From positions 1 through 32,263 of the IMG/VR virus record IMGVR_UViG_3300037961_002157: a stretch of DNA of 32,263 nt. One strand, written 5' to 3'. This document shows positions 5,155 through 15,703 of this stretch, in pieces (position 1 is the first letter of the stretch; each line of letters opens with the position of its first letter). The stretch comes from a virus. Made by a program: the position numbers and the translations under genes. The notes beneath the pieces are model-generated. The model was not told where the DNA came from. It worked only from the letters and a program-made list of their open reading frames with translations, and ran no database searches.

Positions 5155-8100
5155 TTTGTGTGTTTTACGTAATACTGTATCGCGCCATTAGGTCTTTCTA
5201 CTTGCATATAATCTACACCAAGTTCACCTTCTGGTTTATAATGATTTGGTCCTGATAATGGTATTTTCTTAGTAAATCCTTTTGCTTTAACTTCTTTAAC
5301 TTGTTTTTCATAGTTTGCTTTTACTTTTTCATCTTCTTTCTTTTCACGATCAATAGTACTTTGTCTTCCCCAATATGGTAAACCAAAGTTCCAACCGTTC
5401 CAACCTAAAGCTAAAGCTATTCTATGCCAAGTTCTTGTTTGTTCATCAGTTGCTTGTCTTAAGTTATTCATTTTTTGTAAAACTCTATCTATAGGAGCGT
5501 TAGTAAATGCAGCAACTATTTGGGCATATGCTAAAAAAGCAGGATTATCAGGACTCCAACCTCTTCTCATAATTTCCTCTCTATTAAATGTAAAAGTTCT
5601 TGCAGCTGTTTTAAGTTTTCTATATTTAGCATCTATTACAGAACTAACATCAAATACATCATCAGGTATATCTCTATAATCAGGTCTATTCTTTTTATTT
5701 TCTTCATTTATTCTCATGCCTAAGTTTTTAATAGTAGCTATAATTGCTCCACCAAAACCAAGTCCAAATAATAATGAATCTGCCATACCATTTGCCACAT
5801 TAGCATATCTCTCTTGTTTAGTTAGATTATGCTCTTCTTCATCATCATCAAATGCTAAAGCAAATAAAGCTTGTTGCAACGCATTAAACACTAAATTTTG
5901 TACTCCAACATAGTATATAACACTAGACAAATTACTTAAATCACTTTCACGTTGTGTCATACCTGGTTTTCTACGTCTATTATAAAGATCTAATATAGAT
6001 TTTTTAGCTTTTCTATTAAACTGCATTGTTACGTTTTGAAACGATAATAATACACGACCAGCTATACTAGCTTGTTGAGATGATATTTTACTGGGGTTAC
6101 TAGACTGTTGAGTTTCTTCTGCAATAGCATAAAAATCTTCAAAAGCTTTTGCCTCAGCTTCTTGCTCAGTATATAATTTACCAGTTTTAGGATTTACTCT
6201 ATTTAACAAGGCTTTTTTACGATTAATAAAAAATGGCGCGCCACCTAAAGCAATTGCAAAACTATCCATGATTCTAGTAATAACAAAACCTTTATCCATT
6301 AAAAAACTAAATGCTCCTTTAATACCTCCTTTTTTTGCAGCGTCTGCAAGTTCGGCTTCATTTACATTAATTTTTAAACCATCACGTCTATTTACTAAGT
6401 AATCAGAGTTCATTAATTTTAAAAATGTAGGCCACATTTCTTTGCTTGTAAAAGCTTTAGCAGCCGCATACATATTATTATCACCCCAATTTATGAAATT
6501 TACCGTAGATAATGTTTGTAATAGTCCAGATCTTACGTTTAAGAACATAACATTTGCAACCGAAGCATTTAACCAGTCTAACATTTCGTTAACAGCTCTA
6601 GCTCCACTACCAGTTATAACAGGTCTATTACTACCAGACTTCATTCTACGTATAGAATCTTTTAAAGCTTCTACATATTTAGTTCCAAATAAAGCTTCTA
6701 ACTTATTTAAATTTTCAGGAGTAAATATAATGTCTACATTTTCATTAAACTCAGCCATTAACTCTGATCTAAACGAACCATCTAAACCGTTTAATATATC
6801 ATCTTTAATTCCTCCACCTAACCAATTTTTACCTGGTTTAGGATATTCTTCCATTTTTTGTATTAACTGTAATTCATCTGCAAATACATTTAACTCAGCA
6901 TCTTCTTTAACTAGTTTCACTAATTCAGCAATATCTCTTTTTGACATACCAGGTATATCCATACCTTGTTTATTCCATAAATAAACTCTTACAGCTTGTT
7001 CTTTTGTGTAAACAGTATCACCTATAGTTTTTAACAATGGATTTGAAAATGGTCTTTTCCAACTTCTTTTTAATGAAGGAAACTTAGCTGTTAACGCCGC
7101 GAAGTCATTAGCAACAGATACTTTAGCTGATAACAAAGCCATTTCACCTCTATTGTAAGGACGTATTAAATTTTCTTCTATCCACTCAGCATGTCTATTA
7201 CCTTGTTCGCCTTTTCCCCTAAAAGCATATGTTAATCCAGCAAAATCATCAGCTGATGGTGTAATAGTAAACTGTCTACCAATTCTTTTAAATATACCGC
7301 CATCTTTTTTCTTACCTTCTAATCTAGCTCTTACGTCAGAATATTTTTTAAAAGATTCTTTACCTGTTACTTCTTCTAGTATTTTATTAAAATCTTTATC
7401 TAAGTTTCTTCTTTTACTAGATTTAGCTTGTTTGACTTTACTTTTTACATCAATAGCATCTAATACTTCTTGAGCTGCTTTTACATTTGCAAATGAATCA
7501 TCAGCAAAGAAAAAGTCATTATAACCCTCAGCAGTTTTATTTAATAACCAATCAACTTTAGCTTGTGGAGATCCGTCTTCTAAACCAGTAATATTATCTA
7601 AAGGTATATTTAAACCAATGCCATCTAAAAATGTTTTAATTGATGTTGCAGCTATTTGAGGTCTTGCTGTAAGTACAAATATATCTTTACTACCAAACTT
7701 TTCTTGACGTCTTCTAGCTAATTCTGCTAAAGGTCCTTCACCTGTACCCTCAGCTACTTTATCAAAATTACTAAAATCAAAAGTTGCACCATCGTTTTCT
7801 AATTTAACAGCTGATCTTGCAAACTCTGCAGCTGATATTTCATTAGTTGTACCATCTTGCATAGTAACTATTACAGTTTCTTTTGTTTTTGCTAGTGTAT
7901 CATCAAAATCAAAAACACTAATACCTTTTCTTTTAGGATCTATTTCAGCTGCTCTTGCTTTAGTTTTATTTGAGTTAACTAAAACAGTTTTCATTTTTTC
8001 AGCTGTAATATTATTATCTTGAATAATAGGACCTAAATTTTTACTGTTTTTTATAACATTATCATTTTTAGCATCTTGTACAGGCATAGAAACATTTAAT

Positions 8101-11100
8101 CTTTTCTTAGCATCGCTTGTTGATAAAGCATCAGGATCAATAGCATTATCTCTAATTAAATTATTTTGATAATTTAAAGCAGAGGGATTATTATTAAATC
8201 TTCGTTTAGACGATTTACTTTGAGTAATACCTGTTTTATCAGCAAGTGTATCTTTGGTAAGCCTACCTTTGTTATCGTAGGTCTTAATTTTTTCTAATGG
8301 AGAACGATTACCTTTACGAGTACCTGTAGTTATTCTTCCAGGAGCTGCTATTGATTGCCTAACATTAGTGTTTTGTAAAATTTTTTCTTTATAACCATTA
8401 TTATTCATTGCATTGTCAGTTGCAATATCTATTAATATTTGAAAAGAATTTTTTACTATAGCGGTAGCTGTCTTCATAGCTTCACCGTTTTTAAAATCAC
8501 TAAGTATTTCACTAGCTAAAGAAGTTATATAACTACTACCATTAATTGATACTGGAGGACTATGTTCTTCTGTTCTTTGCCTACCTTCACCTTGACCTAT
8601 TAAATCAGATTTTCCTATAAAAGGAACACCCATTTTGTATATACCATTTGTACTTTGATAACCATGTCTAGTAAGTCTAGCAGCCATTAATAAACCCATA
8701 CCATTTTCTGTCGCTAAAGTAATTTGCTGGTAAGTAGCTTTTACCGCTTCTTTATTATTTTTATCAGCTTGTGCTTTTGTTACACCTTTTGGTATAATTA
8801 GATTTCCATCTTTATCTATTTTGACTCGTTTAGCTTTTTTAATTTTTTCAATATAGTTTTTATTTTCTGGTCTTTTACTATTTTGCTCTGCTAGTTTTTT
8901 TGCTTTAATATAGTTTGGATCACTTTCTGTACTCCAAAACATACCACCTTTATTAGGTACAAAATTAGCTTCAGAATCACCAACTTGATTTCTCATTGAT
9001 TCTAAAGAAGGTACCTTATACCTATAAACTACTCTAGCACCTTTAGTTCCTGCTTTTACCTGAGTTCCATTTTTTAATGTGTATATTTTATCACCTTTGC
9101 TTACTATAGTACCATCGGGTAATGTCTGACTTTGCGTGTATGTTTTTGCTTTACCTTGTATTCCTTTTACAAAAGTAAAACTACCATCACTTTTTATAAC
9201 TTTATAGTATTTTGCTCTTGGATTTATCGGTGATTTTAAATCTGATTTTTTAAAATCTGCTTTTTCAGTTTTATTAGGACCTCCTTTTTGTTTTTGTAAA
9301 TCAAAAGCTCTAAAACTTTTAGCTCCAAAATTAGCTAAGTTAAGAGATTCTAATAATTCTACTGGCATAAAAGGATTAACTGCGACCTCTTCAACAAACT
9401 CTTCAATTATGTCTTGCATTTGGGTGTCATCAGTTTTTAAAGCATTAGCCCCATAACCTAACATTTTTAAAGCACCTTCTACTCCTTGTACTTGGCCAGC
9501 TTCATTTAAAGCTTGATTTAAACCTTTTTTAGTTAAAAGATCGCCATCGTATTTTTTTAATGTTTGTTTTTCTTGATTCCTTCTTTTATCTACAGCTTCT
9601 TTATCCTTTGTACTATTTTCTAAATTTCTTCTATAAGAAAACTTAGCACCTGCTTTTACAGACTGTTTTTCATCGCCTTCTAATTTAGCAGCCGCTTGTT
9701 CTACAATTATATTTCTAAATGATAAATCAGCTAAACCTTTTATTGTTTGAGCTTCAGAAGCTCTATATATTTGTCCATCAATATCACCTAATAAGTTTAT
9801 ATAATCCTTTAATGTTTTACTATTGTCTTTTTTATATTTACCATCAGCACCTTTTTTGTATAAAGCTTTTAAAACATTGTTTGGTATAAAAGTAGATTTA
9901 CCTTCTACTTTACTAGGACCAGCATAAGCATCAGGTAATAGACTAAAATCTTTTTGAGCATTAGCAAATAGATGTTGTCTTAAATTACTTAAACCTTTTT
10001 TATCGCCTTGCTTTATATTCCAGCTTTTATCTGTAAACACTCTAGGATCTAATCCAAAAGCTTTACCTAACACTTCACCTAAGTTTTCACCTGCTCTAGC
10101 TTTACCATATGTTTTAGGTATACCATCTGCAGCCATATCTGCTTCAATAGCATCAGTTATTATTTTATCTGCAGCTGTTTTATCTTGTGCTTCTAAATTA
10201 GTTAAAAAAGTATCATTATATTTTTTTAAAGCTCTAGGACTTCTTTTTCTAACTACAGGTTGCGTTTTAGGTTTTGATTCAATTTGTTGCTTTGTAATAT
10301 CCTGATTTACTTCAGTACCAACGCCTATTTGATCAACTATAGCTGCATTAATTTCAGGTTTTCTTTTATTAAATGTTTCAACTATATAAGTATTAACTTG
10401 AGCCGCTGCAGTTCCACCTTCAGGATCTAATGAAAAACCTTGTAACGCACTTGTATTTCTAGGTGAATATTGTTTAGTACCAAACTGTACAACACCAGAT
10501 CCTTCAAACATACCAGCTAATTGATCTGTAATAATTTCTTTAGCTATATTTGTTTCTTCAATAGAATTTTTATTATATGTAAGAAGAGGACTAATTAAAC
10601 CCCAGTTGTTTTCTACAAAAGCTTCAGCCATTGGTAAAATGTTTTTACTATCAAATTGTGTACCGTCTTTTTTAGCTTTGTTTCTTTGAATAACATCTGC
10701 TACTAATGCTTGTTGTAAAACATCATTAGGAAACTCCATAAATAATTCAGTTTCTGGAGAAAGCTCTTTTGTAGTTCTTCTTTTAGACTTCTTTTGCGTT
10801 GTTTTTCCAGTATAAACATCTAACGCGGCATCTCTAACTGCCTGTGAAAAATCTTTAAATTTTTCTTGTAATGCAAGTTCAATATCTTGTTTGTTTTCGC
10901 CTTTTGCATTTTTAAGTTTAGCTCTTAATTCACTAGCACTATTTTGAGTATCTAAATCTTGTATTTTTTTCTTTCTAGCTTTAAGTTCTGTTTCATTTTT
11001 AGCAGCTAATATTTTATTACCAATTTCACGATTTTCTTCAATTAAATTATCTATAACACTAACTCCTTGTAAATCACTTTTAGCTTTAGAAGATTTTCTA

Positions 11101-14100
11101 CCTGTAGTTGTTTTAGGTATTTTCGTTTTTTTGATACCTTTTTTAGCTCTTTTTCTTTGACCTCGATCTAATTTACCTTTTTCAAAACTTTTATTGTAAT
11201 CTCTAATAAAATTTAAAACATCATTACCAGATTTAAAAGTAACATTTATTCCTAGTGCAGATAAAGCTCTTCTAATTATATCACCAAGTTTCATCAAAGC
11301 TGTTTCATTCATTTGAATAGTGCCATCTGTCAAGCCTTCACTTGTCAATGTCATAACTTCTTCAAAGAAAGTAGCTTCATCAATTACACCATTAGCTAAA
11401 TCAGTTTCATATTGTTTTATTCTATCTAAAAAATCTTGACTAAGAGTTATTCCTGGATTATTTTGTAACTCTGCTAATAAAGATTTACCCATTTCTATAA
11501 CAACCTCTGGATTATTATCAAATGTTGTTTTTAATACACCATGTAATACTTCATGTTGAGCTGTTGTTACAACTCTATCTTCCATGGCAATATCATTATT
11601 TATAATAATTTCTTTACTACCATCAGGCATTGTTACAAAAGTTCCATATTCAGTAGAGTTTTTAGTATCTATATCTCCACCTTTATCTTGTAGTTCTTTT
11701 ATTTTATTATCAACTGTTGATTGATCACCTGCCGTATATCCAATACCTAGTTTCTCAGCTATGGCTTGACCTCTTTCATCACCTTTCATTATAGCTTCAG
11801 CAGTAGAATCAGTTAATGATTCAGTTTTTATTTCACCTAATCTAGTGTTTATTTCATCTAATCTTTGCTTATCTTGAACATTAAAAGCATCGTCAGTTTT
11901 CTTAATATTTTCTTGTATAGCTTGTTTTTCCTGTAGCAGATTCATTGCTTCTACTCCTTTTGTACCAGTTATACCTTGACTTTTAACAGCTAACGCAGCT
12001 TGTTGTTGACTTCTAAAATTAGACCTAATTTCATCCGCTCTAGTAGTACTCATGTCACCAGATTTTACTTGTCTTTGTAAATCTGTTTCTAAAAACCTTT
12101 CAGTTGCTGGATTAGTGGCTAGTTCTATAATACTATCAGCTTGTCTAGTTTCAGCTGTTTCATTATTTTTTTTATTAGCTAGTTCTGTTTTTGCTTCAGA
12201 TATTGCTTCAGCTGTATTTAATCTACTTCCTTCTCCCCTTTTAGTTCTTTGTTTATTTTTTTGATTTAAATATTCAACAGCTTCTTTTTCAGTAATATCT
12301 TCAGGTAATACATCATCTTCTCTTTTTGGCAGCGTACTATTTTTATCAAAGCCACTTAATGGATTTGAATCACCAAATAAATTCGATAAACTATTAACAC
12401 CAGTTTGACCTAAGTTATTTTTAATACCTCTATAATCAATAGTGTTTCTTATTAAACTACTACCTGCAGTAACAGTGCTCATACCACCACCCATTACACC
12501 ACCAATTAAGAAAGTATCTATTAATTCTCCAAACTCTGGTAACCATTTCTTTCCAAACATCCCTTTACGAGATCTTTCACTAGCATCAATAACTCCGTCA
12601 TTGTTTCTATCATCACCTTTATATACTTGATCAGCAAGACTATTTATTAATAAAGTAGCACTTTCAGATAAACCTTCAGCACCAAAATCTTTCATTACTT
12701 GTATACCCCATTGTTTTAATGTTTTGTTTATAGCTTGTTTAGGTAATCCTTTACCCGATAAACTTTTGAACATTCTACCTCCAATTTTTTTAGTAACAAG
12801 TTCTAATAAACCTTCAGACGCACCAATTACATTAGAATGAAATAATCTTGCAGCATTTAATTCTCTACCTTCTAATTTACTTTCCATGTTAGCCTTAGCA
12901 GCTTCACCTACTACAATAGAAGCAATACCCACATAAGGAATCATAGACTGTGCGACTGACGGTAGTGATCCTACAGCGTCTGCAGTAATTCTACTTGCAC
13001 CTGTTACAAACGCACCTAATGCTTTTTTTGTATCACCTTCTTTAAGATAATCTATAGTATTTCCAAATTCATCAGAAGCAAAGTTATCAAATTGAGCGAT
13101 ACCAGCATTTAATTCATCAACTTGTTCTGAAAACTCTTCATAAGCTACTTGTCCTGCAGCAGCTACTTCACTATCTAATAAAAAACCTTGACCATAACCT
13201 AGAGATATAATATCTGCAACATTGTTATATTGTTCTCCATTTAAACCCATATCTGTTAGTGTGTCTTTTAGACTTTGTGGAATACTAATTTTATCACCTA
13301 ACATCATTAAAGGTTTAAATATTGATGGAGTCATACCCTCTTGTAAAAACTTTTTAGGCATTCCTTCCCAAACAGTTCCTTTAGTTAAATCTTCACCTAC
13401 TTTTAAATGATCTTGAATCCATGCAGGAGCAGACATCAGTGACATACCAATAGCTAACACACCGCTTTCTACTTTGTCAGCCATTTCTTCAGACAAATCA
13501 TAGTCCTCACCATATAAAGCTTTGCTATCTTCATCAAAATCAGTGTACTCTTTAATTATATTATTTATCCAACCTTCAGGAGTAAAACCTTGAACAAGTG
13601 ATGCATCAGCCAGTGTAGTATCACCTTTATCAATAATACCTAAATAATCTAATGCATTTACAACTTTAGCTTTTGCATCTCTTTGATTTAAACCAGCATC
13701 AACTATAAACCCAACAGTATCTCCAATACCTTTAGCTATTGTTTCGCCAAATTTAATTTCTGATATATTTTCAAGGAAACTTTGGTCTTTATCCCACTCC
13801 ATATCTTCACCTAATATTAAACCAGTATATCCTTGTTCTTGTCTTTTTTTATAAGCTTCTCTCTTTTTTCTTAACTCTTCTAAGTTAGCTTTTTTTGCAG
13901 CTTGATCTGCTTCAAAATATTCTTTTCTTTTAGAATCATCAAAATCAGATAAACCAAATAAATTAGCTATAGAAGCCTCAGCTATTTGTGATTTAGCTAA
14001 AGCATCACCTTCTTTATTTCCATGATTACTAGCGTTAATCCAGTCAGTATCACCAACTTTTCTAGTATAAAACAATGGTTGTGCAGGGTTATCTGGATTT

Positions 14101-14582
14101 GCTTCCATTTTATATTCCCAGCCACTACCATCTGTAATTACTTCACCGAGCTTTTGACCATTAGGTGTTACATATTCTCCCTGTACTGTTGAAGCATCTT
14201 GATTTTTAAGTTGATCTTGTATTTCTTTAGCTTTTTCTTTTTGAATGAATGCATTATAGCTAGCGCTATTCATATCATAAGCTGGTTTTTCTACTTTTTC
14301 TTTAGTAGCATCAGCACCTGGACTTTCTTTTACATCTTCAGTTTTATCTACTTCAACTTCTTTTTCTTCAGGTTTTTCTTTTTCTTTAGGTTCTTCTTTT
14401 TTAGGAGGTTCACCAGCAGGTCCAGCTGCGCCAATAGGTAAATCTGATTTGTCTTCAACTTGTTTAGGTTGTTCTTCCTTTTTAGGTTGAGGATTTTCTT
14501 GTCTCCACTTAGCTACTCTTTCTTTTTTCTGATCTTCAGTTAGCCCTTGTGGCAAAGACATTATAAATTCCTTCTCTGTCAT
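5151..14582 (-). CDS. Giant multi-domain (polyvalent) virion protein, 3143 aa: zincin-like, EF-hand, HAD and large helical C-terminus
   Basis: This is the largest gene here. Residues ~30-90 are Pro/Lys/Glu-rich and disordered. Residues ~270-720 are helical with Gly/Ala-rich hydrophobic stretches and a canonical EF-hand loop, DRNNDGVIDASE (658-669). HEVLH (His1010, Glu1011, His1014), with a candidate third ligand at Glu1074/1075, suggests a zincin-type peptidase. Residues ~2217-2385 form a HAD-type phosphatase domain: VFDFDDTLA (Asp2225, Asp2227), VLTARPQ, then FFFADDS (Asp2361, Asp2362). The last ~700 residues are helical with several hydrophobic segments. Basic S-[SK]-K-R-R-type motifs sit between domains. 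The position after the tail genes and the domain collage fit an internal or ejected 'polyvalent' virion protein delivered with the DNA. No RNA polymerase motifs are seen. Domain activities are inferred. Confidence 0.85.
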   Translation of the reverse strand: MTEKEFIMSLPQGLTEDQKKERVAKWRQENPQPKKEEQPKQVEDKSDLPIGAAGPAGEPPKKEEPKEKEKPEEKEVEVDKTEDVKESPGADATKEKVEKPAYDMNSASYNAFIQKEKAKEIQDQLKNQDASTVQGEYVTPNGQKLGEVITDGSGWEYKMEANPDNPAQPLFYTRKVGDTDWINASNHGNKEGDALAKSQIAEASIANLFGLSDFDDSKRKEYFEADQAAKKANLEELRKKREAYKKRQEQGYTGLILGEDMEWDKDQSFLENISEIKFGETIAKGIGDTVGFIVDAGLNQRDAKAKVVNALDYLGIIDKGDTTLADASLVQGFTPEGWINNIIKEYTDFDEDSKALYGEDYDLSEEMADKVESGVLAIGMSLMSAPAWIQDHLKVGEDLTKGTVWEGMPKKFLQEGMTPSIFKPLMMLGDKISIPQSLKDTLTDMGLNGEQYNNVADIISLGYGQGFLLDSEVAAAGQVAYEEFSEQVDELNAGIAQFDNFASDEFGNTIDYLKEGDTKKALGAFVTGASRITADAVGSLPSVAQSMIPYVGIASIVVGEAAKANMESKLEGRELNAARLFHSNVIGASEGLLELVTKKIGGRMFKSLSGKGLPKQAINKTLKQWGIQVMKDFGAEGLSESATLLINSLADQVYKGDDRNNDGVIDASERSRKGMFGKKWLPEFGELIDTFLIGGVMGGGMSTVTAGSSLIRNTIDYRGIKNNLGQTGVNSLSNLFGDSNPLSGFDKNSTLPKREDDVLPEDITEKEAVEYLNQKNKQRTKRGEGSRLNTAEAISEAKTELANKKNNETAETRQADSIIELATNPATERFLETDLQRQVKSGDMSTTRADEIRSNFRSQQQAALAVKSQGITGTKGVEAMNLLQEKQAIQENIKKTDDAFNVQDKQRLDEINTRLGEIKTESLTDSTAEAIMKGDERGQAIAEKLGIGYTAGDQSTVDNKIKELQDKGGDIDTKNSTEYGTFVTMPDGSKEIIINNDIAMEDRVVTTAQHEVLHGVLKTTFDNNPEVVIEMGKSLLAELQNNPGITLSQDFLDRIKQYETDLANGVIDEATFFEEVMTLTSEGLTDGTIQMNETALMKLGDIIRRALSALGINVTFKSGNDVLNFIRDYNKSFEKGKLDRGQRKRAKKGIKKTKIPKTTTGRKSSKAKSDLQGVSVIDNLIEENREIGNKILAAKNETELKARKKKIQDLDTQNSASELRAKLKNAKGENKQDIELALQEKFKDFSQAVRDAALDVYTGKTTQKKSKRRTTKELSPETELFMEFPNDVLQQALVADVIQRNKAKKDGTQFDSKNILPMAEAFVENNWGLISPLLTYNKNSIEETNIAKEIITDQLAGMFEGSGVVQFGTKQYSPRNTSALQGFSLDPEGGTAAAQVNTYIVETFNKRKPEINAAIVDQIGVGTEVNQDITKQQIESKPKTQPVVRKRSPRALKKYNDTFLTNLEAQDKTAADKIITDAIEADMAADGIPKTYGKARAGENLGEVLGKAFGLDPRVFTDKSWNIKQGDKKGLSNLRQHLFANAQKDFSLLPDAYAGPSKVEGKSTFIPNNVLKALYKKGADGKYKKDNSKTLKDYINLLGDIDGQIYRASEAQTIKGLADLSFRNIIVEQAAAKLEGDEKQSVKAGAKFSYRRNLENSTKDKEAVDKRRNQEKQTLKKYDGDLLTKKGLNQALNEAGQVQGVEGALKMLGYGANALKTDDTQMQDIIEEFVEEVAVNPFMPVELLESLNLANFGAKSFRAFDLQKQKGGPNKTEKADFKKSDLKSPINPRAKYYKVIKSDGSFTFVKGIQGKAKTYTQSQTLPDGTIVSKGDKIYTLKNGTQVKAGTKGARVVYRYKVPSLESMRNQVGDSEANFVPNKGGMFWSTESDPNYIKAKKLAEQNSKRPENKNYIEKIKKAKRVKIDKDGNLIIPKGVTKAQADKNNKEAVKATYQQITLATENGMGLLMAARLTRHGYQSTNGIYKMGVPFIGKSDLIGQGEGRQRTEEHSPPVSINGSSYITSLASEILSDFKNGEAMKTATAIVKNSFQILIDIATDNAMNNNGYKEKILQNTNVRQSIAAPGRITTGTRKGNRSPLEKIKTYDNKGRLTKDTLADKTGITQSKSSKRRFNNNPSALNYQNNLIRDNAIDPDALSTSDAKKRLNVSMPVQDAKNDNVIKNSKNLGPIIQDNNITAEKMKTVLVNSNKTKARAAEIDPKRKGISVFDFDDTLAKTKETVIVTMQDGTTNEISAAEFARSAVKLENDGATFDFSNFDKVAEGTGEGPLAELARRRQEKFGSKDIFVLTARPQIAATSIKTFLDGIGLNIPLDNITGLEDGSPQAKVDWLLNKTAEGYNDFFFADDSFANVKAAQEVLDAIDVKSKVKQAKSSKRRNLDKDFNKILEEVTGKESFKKYSDVRARLEGKKKDGGIFKRIGRQFTITPSADDFAGLTYAFRGKGEQGNRHAEWIEENLIRPYNRGEMALLSAKVSVANDFAALTAKFPSLKRSWKRPFSNPLLKTIGDTVYTKEQAVRVYLWNKQGMDIPGMSKRDIAELVKLVKEDAELNVFADELQLIQKMEEYPKPGKNWLGGGIKDDILNGLDGSFRSELMAEFNENVDIIFTPENLNKLEALFGTKYVEALKDSIRRMKSGSNRPVITGSGARAVNEMLDWLNASVANVMFLNVRSGLLQTLSTVNFINWGDNNMYAAAKAFTSKEMWPTFLKLMNSDYLVNRRDGLKINVNEAELADAAKKGGIKGAFSFLMDKGFVITRIMDSFAIALGGAPFFINRKKALLNRVNPKTGKLYTEQEAEAKAFEDFYAIAEETQQSSNPSKISSQQASIAGRVLLSFQNVTMQFNRKAKKSILDLYNRRRKPGMTQRESDLSNLSSVIYYVGVQNLVFNALQQALFALAFDDDEEEHNLTKQERYANVANGMADSLLFGLGFGGAIIATIKNLGMRINEENKKNRPDYRDIPDDVFDVSSVIDAKYRKLKTAARTFTFNREEIMRRGWSPDNPAFLAYAQIVAAFTNAPIDRVLQKMNNLRQATDEQTRTWHRIALALGWNGWNFGLPYWGRQSTIDREKKEDEKVKANYEKQVKEVKAKGFTKKIPLSGPNHYKPEGELGVDYMQVERPNGAIQYYVKHTK

Positions 14583-14587
14583 TTAAT

Positions 14588-15691
14588 TTAATTTGCTGGG
14601 TTTCTTTTTAAAAACTCGTCTGCCTGTTTTTCTTTACCTTCACTTAAGTCAAACACTGCCGCGTCTGCTGTTACTGTAGGTATTTGATTAGTTGTAAATT
14701 GTTTTAAATAATTATGGAAAAAATAATTTCTATACTTTAACATAAATATTTCTTTGTTTCTTTGAGAAAGTGGTAAAACCTCATTGTAATTCCAAGATAA
14801 ACTACCTGCATTAGCGTTTTGAACCATTTGATCATCTTCTTCTGTTGTACTCATACGACCTATAAATACGTTCCAAGCTGCAACCGCTTCTTGTTCATTT
14901 GCTAATAAACCTGATACTTCAGCATTTATAAAAGGAGTTACTTTTCTTTCAATTTTATCAAGATCATATTTTAATATATTTCTACCTTTGCCACCACCTA
15001 TGTCTATAATTTCGTAATCAAAACTACCATCTGAATTTTTTAAAACAAATTCTTCAGATATTTTAGCTCTTGGAGTAAGTTGTCCAGTTTCAGGATTTAT
15101 AGAACCAGCACCCATAACACCAACTTCACCTAATAATCTAAGCATGTCTTTATTAATGTCAGGTGTTTCAGCTACAATATTTGTTCCTGATTCTAATAAA
15201 GCTTCTAATGAAGCACTATTTATTATTAAAGCTTCTTCAAACATTGGACCATCAAAAAATATTTGTTGTGATCCATCAGGTAACAATTGTAAAACAACTT
15301 CATAACCACTGTTTATATCAAAGCCAGGTTTACCGTTCATAATAGCATTAGCTAACATGTATCTATAATCCTGATTTACATCATAATAATTATCATCAGT
15401 AACTGTTAGCTGTGATGTTAAATTAGCTAAAAAATCTAAACTCATTTGCGGAGCATTCATTAAGTTTTTTAATGCTTCTGTTTCTTGTTTACAACCTGGT
15501 TCCATGCAATCATTGTTTTGTATACTAGTTTTCAATTTAGCATACACTTTACCAGTATCTTTATAAGCATTATCTAATAAAGCAAAGTTATAATTTGAAG
15601 AGCCGCTTATATATCTTTCATCGTAACCTAATATATTACTTTGATTAAGCTGCTTTATTTGTAAATTAATTCTTATATTTTTATCTTCCAT
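14588..15691 (-). CDS. Probable virion-associated protein, 367 aa
   Basis: I cannot name a characterised family. The protein is soluble-looking, acidic and mixed alpha/beta, with a short CMEPGC segment near residues 62-67 (two cysteines four apart) and no signal peptide or membrane helix. It lies between the small coiled-coil virion protein and the giant multi-domain gene, five bases from the latter. In short-tailed phages this position usually holds internal or cargo proteins ejected with the genome. That context is the only basis for the role. It starts 12 bases after the upstream stop; the GGAGGATAA at that stop could serve as a distant ribosome-binding site. Confidence 0.7.
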   Translation of the reverse strand: MEDKNIRINLQIKQLNQSNILGYDERYISGSSNYNFALLDNAYKDTGKVYAKLKTSIQNNDCMEPGCKQETEALKNLMNAPQMSLDFLANLTSQLTVTDDNYYDVNQDYRYMLANAIMNGKPGFDINSGYEVVLQLLPDGSQQIFFDGPMFEEALIINSASLEALLESGTNIVAETPDINKDMLRLLGEVGVMGAGSINPETGQLTPRAKISEEFVLKNSDGSFDYEIIDIGGGKGRNILKYDLDKIERKVTPFINAEVSGLLANEQEAVAAWNVFIGRMSTTEEDDQMVQNANAGSLSWNYNEVLPLSQRNKEIFMLKYRNYFFHNYLKQFTTNQIPTVTADAAVFDLSEGKEKQADEFLKRNPAN

Positions 15692-15703
15692 TTTTTGTAA
15701 TTA

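Noticed and set aside
6236-6243. GC-only palindrome GGCGCGCC in the giant gene
   Set aside because: It is a single in-frame octamer with no partner repeat or pairing arm; chance is sufficient.
12052-12264. Plus-strand hydrophobic frames inside the giant gene (also 14199-14441, 27902-28153)
   Set aside because: They are mirror images of Lys/Glu-rich coding on the minus strand, which reads as Phe/Leu/Ser on the opposite strand, and lack gene context.
5151-14582. Giant gene as an N4-type virion RNA polymerase
   Set aside because: The size fits, but no single-subunit polymerase motifs are visible. The one DxD-type motif (VFDFDDTLA) belongs to a HAD phosphatase with its companion motifs in order.
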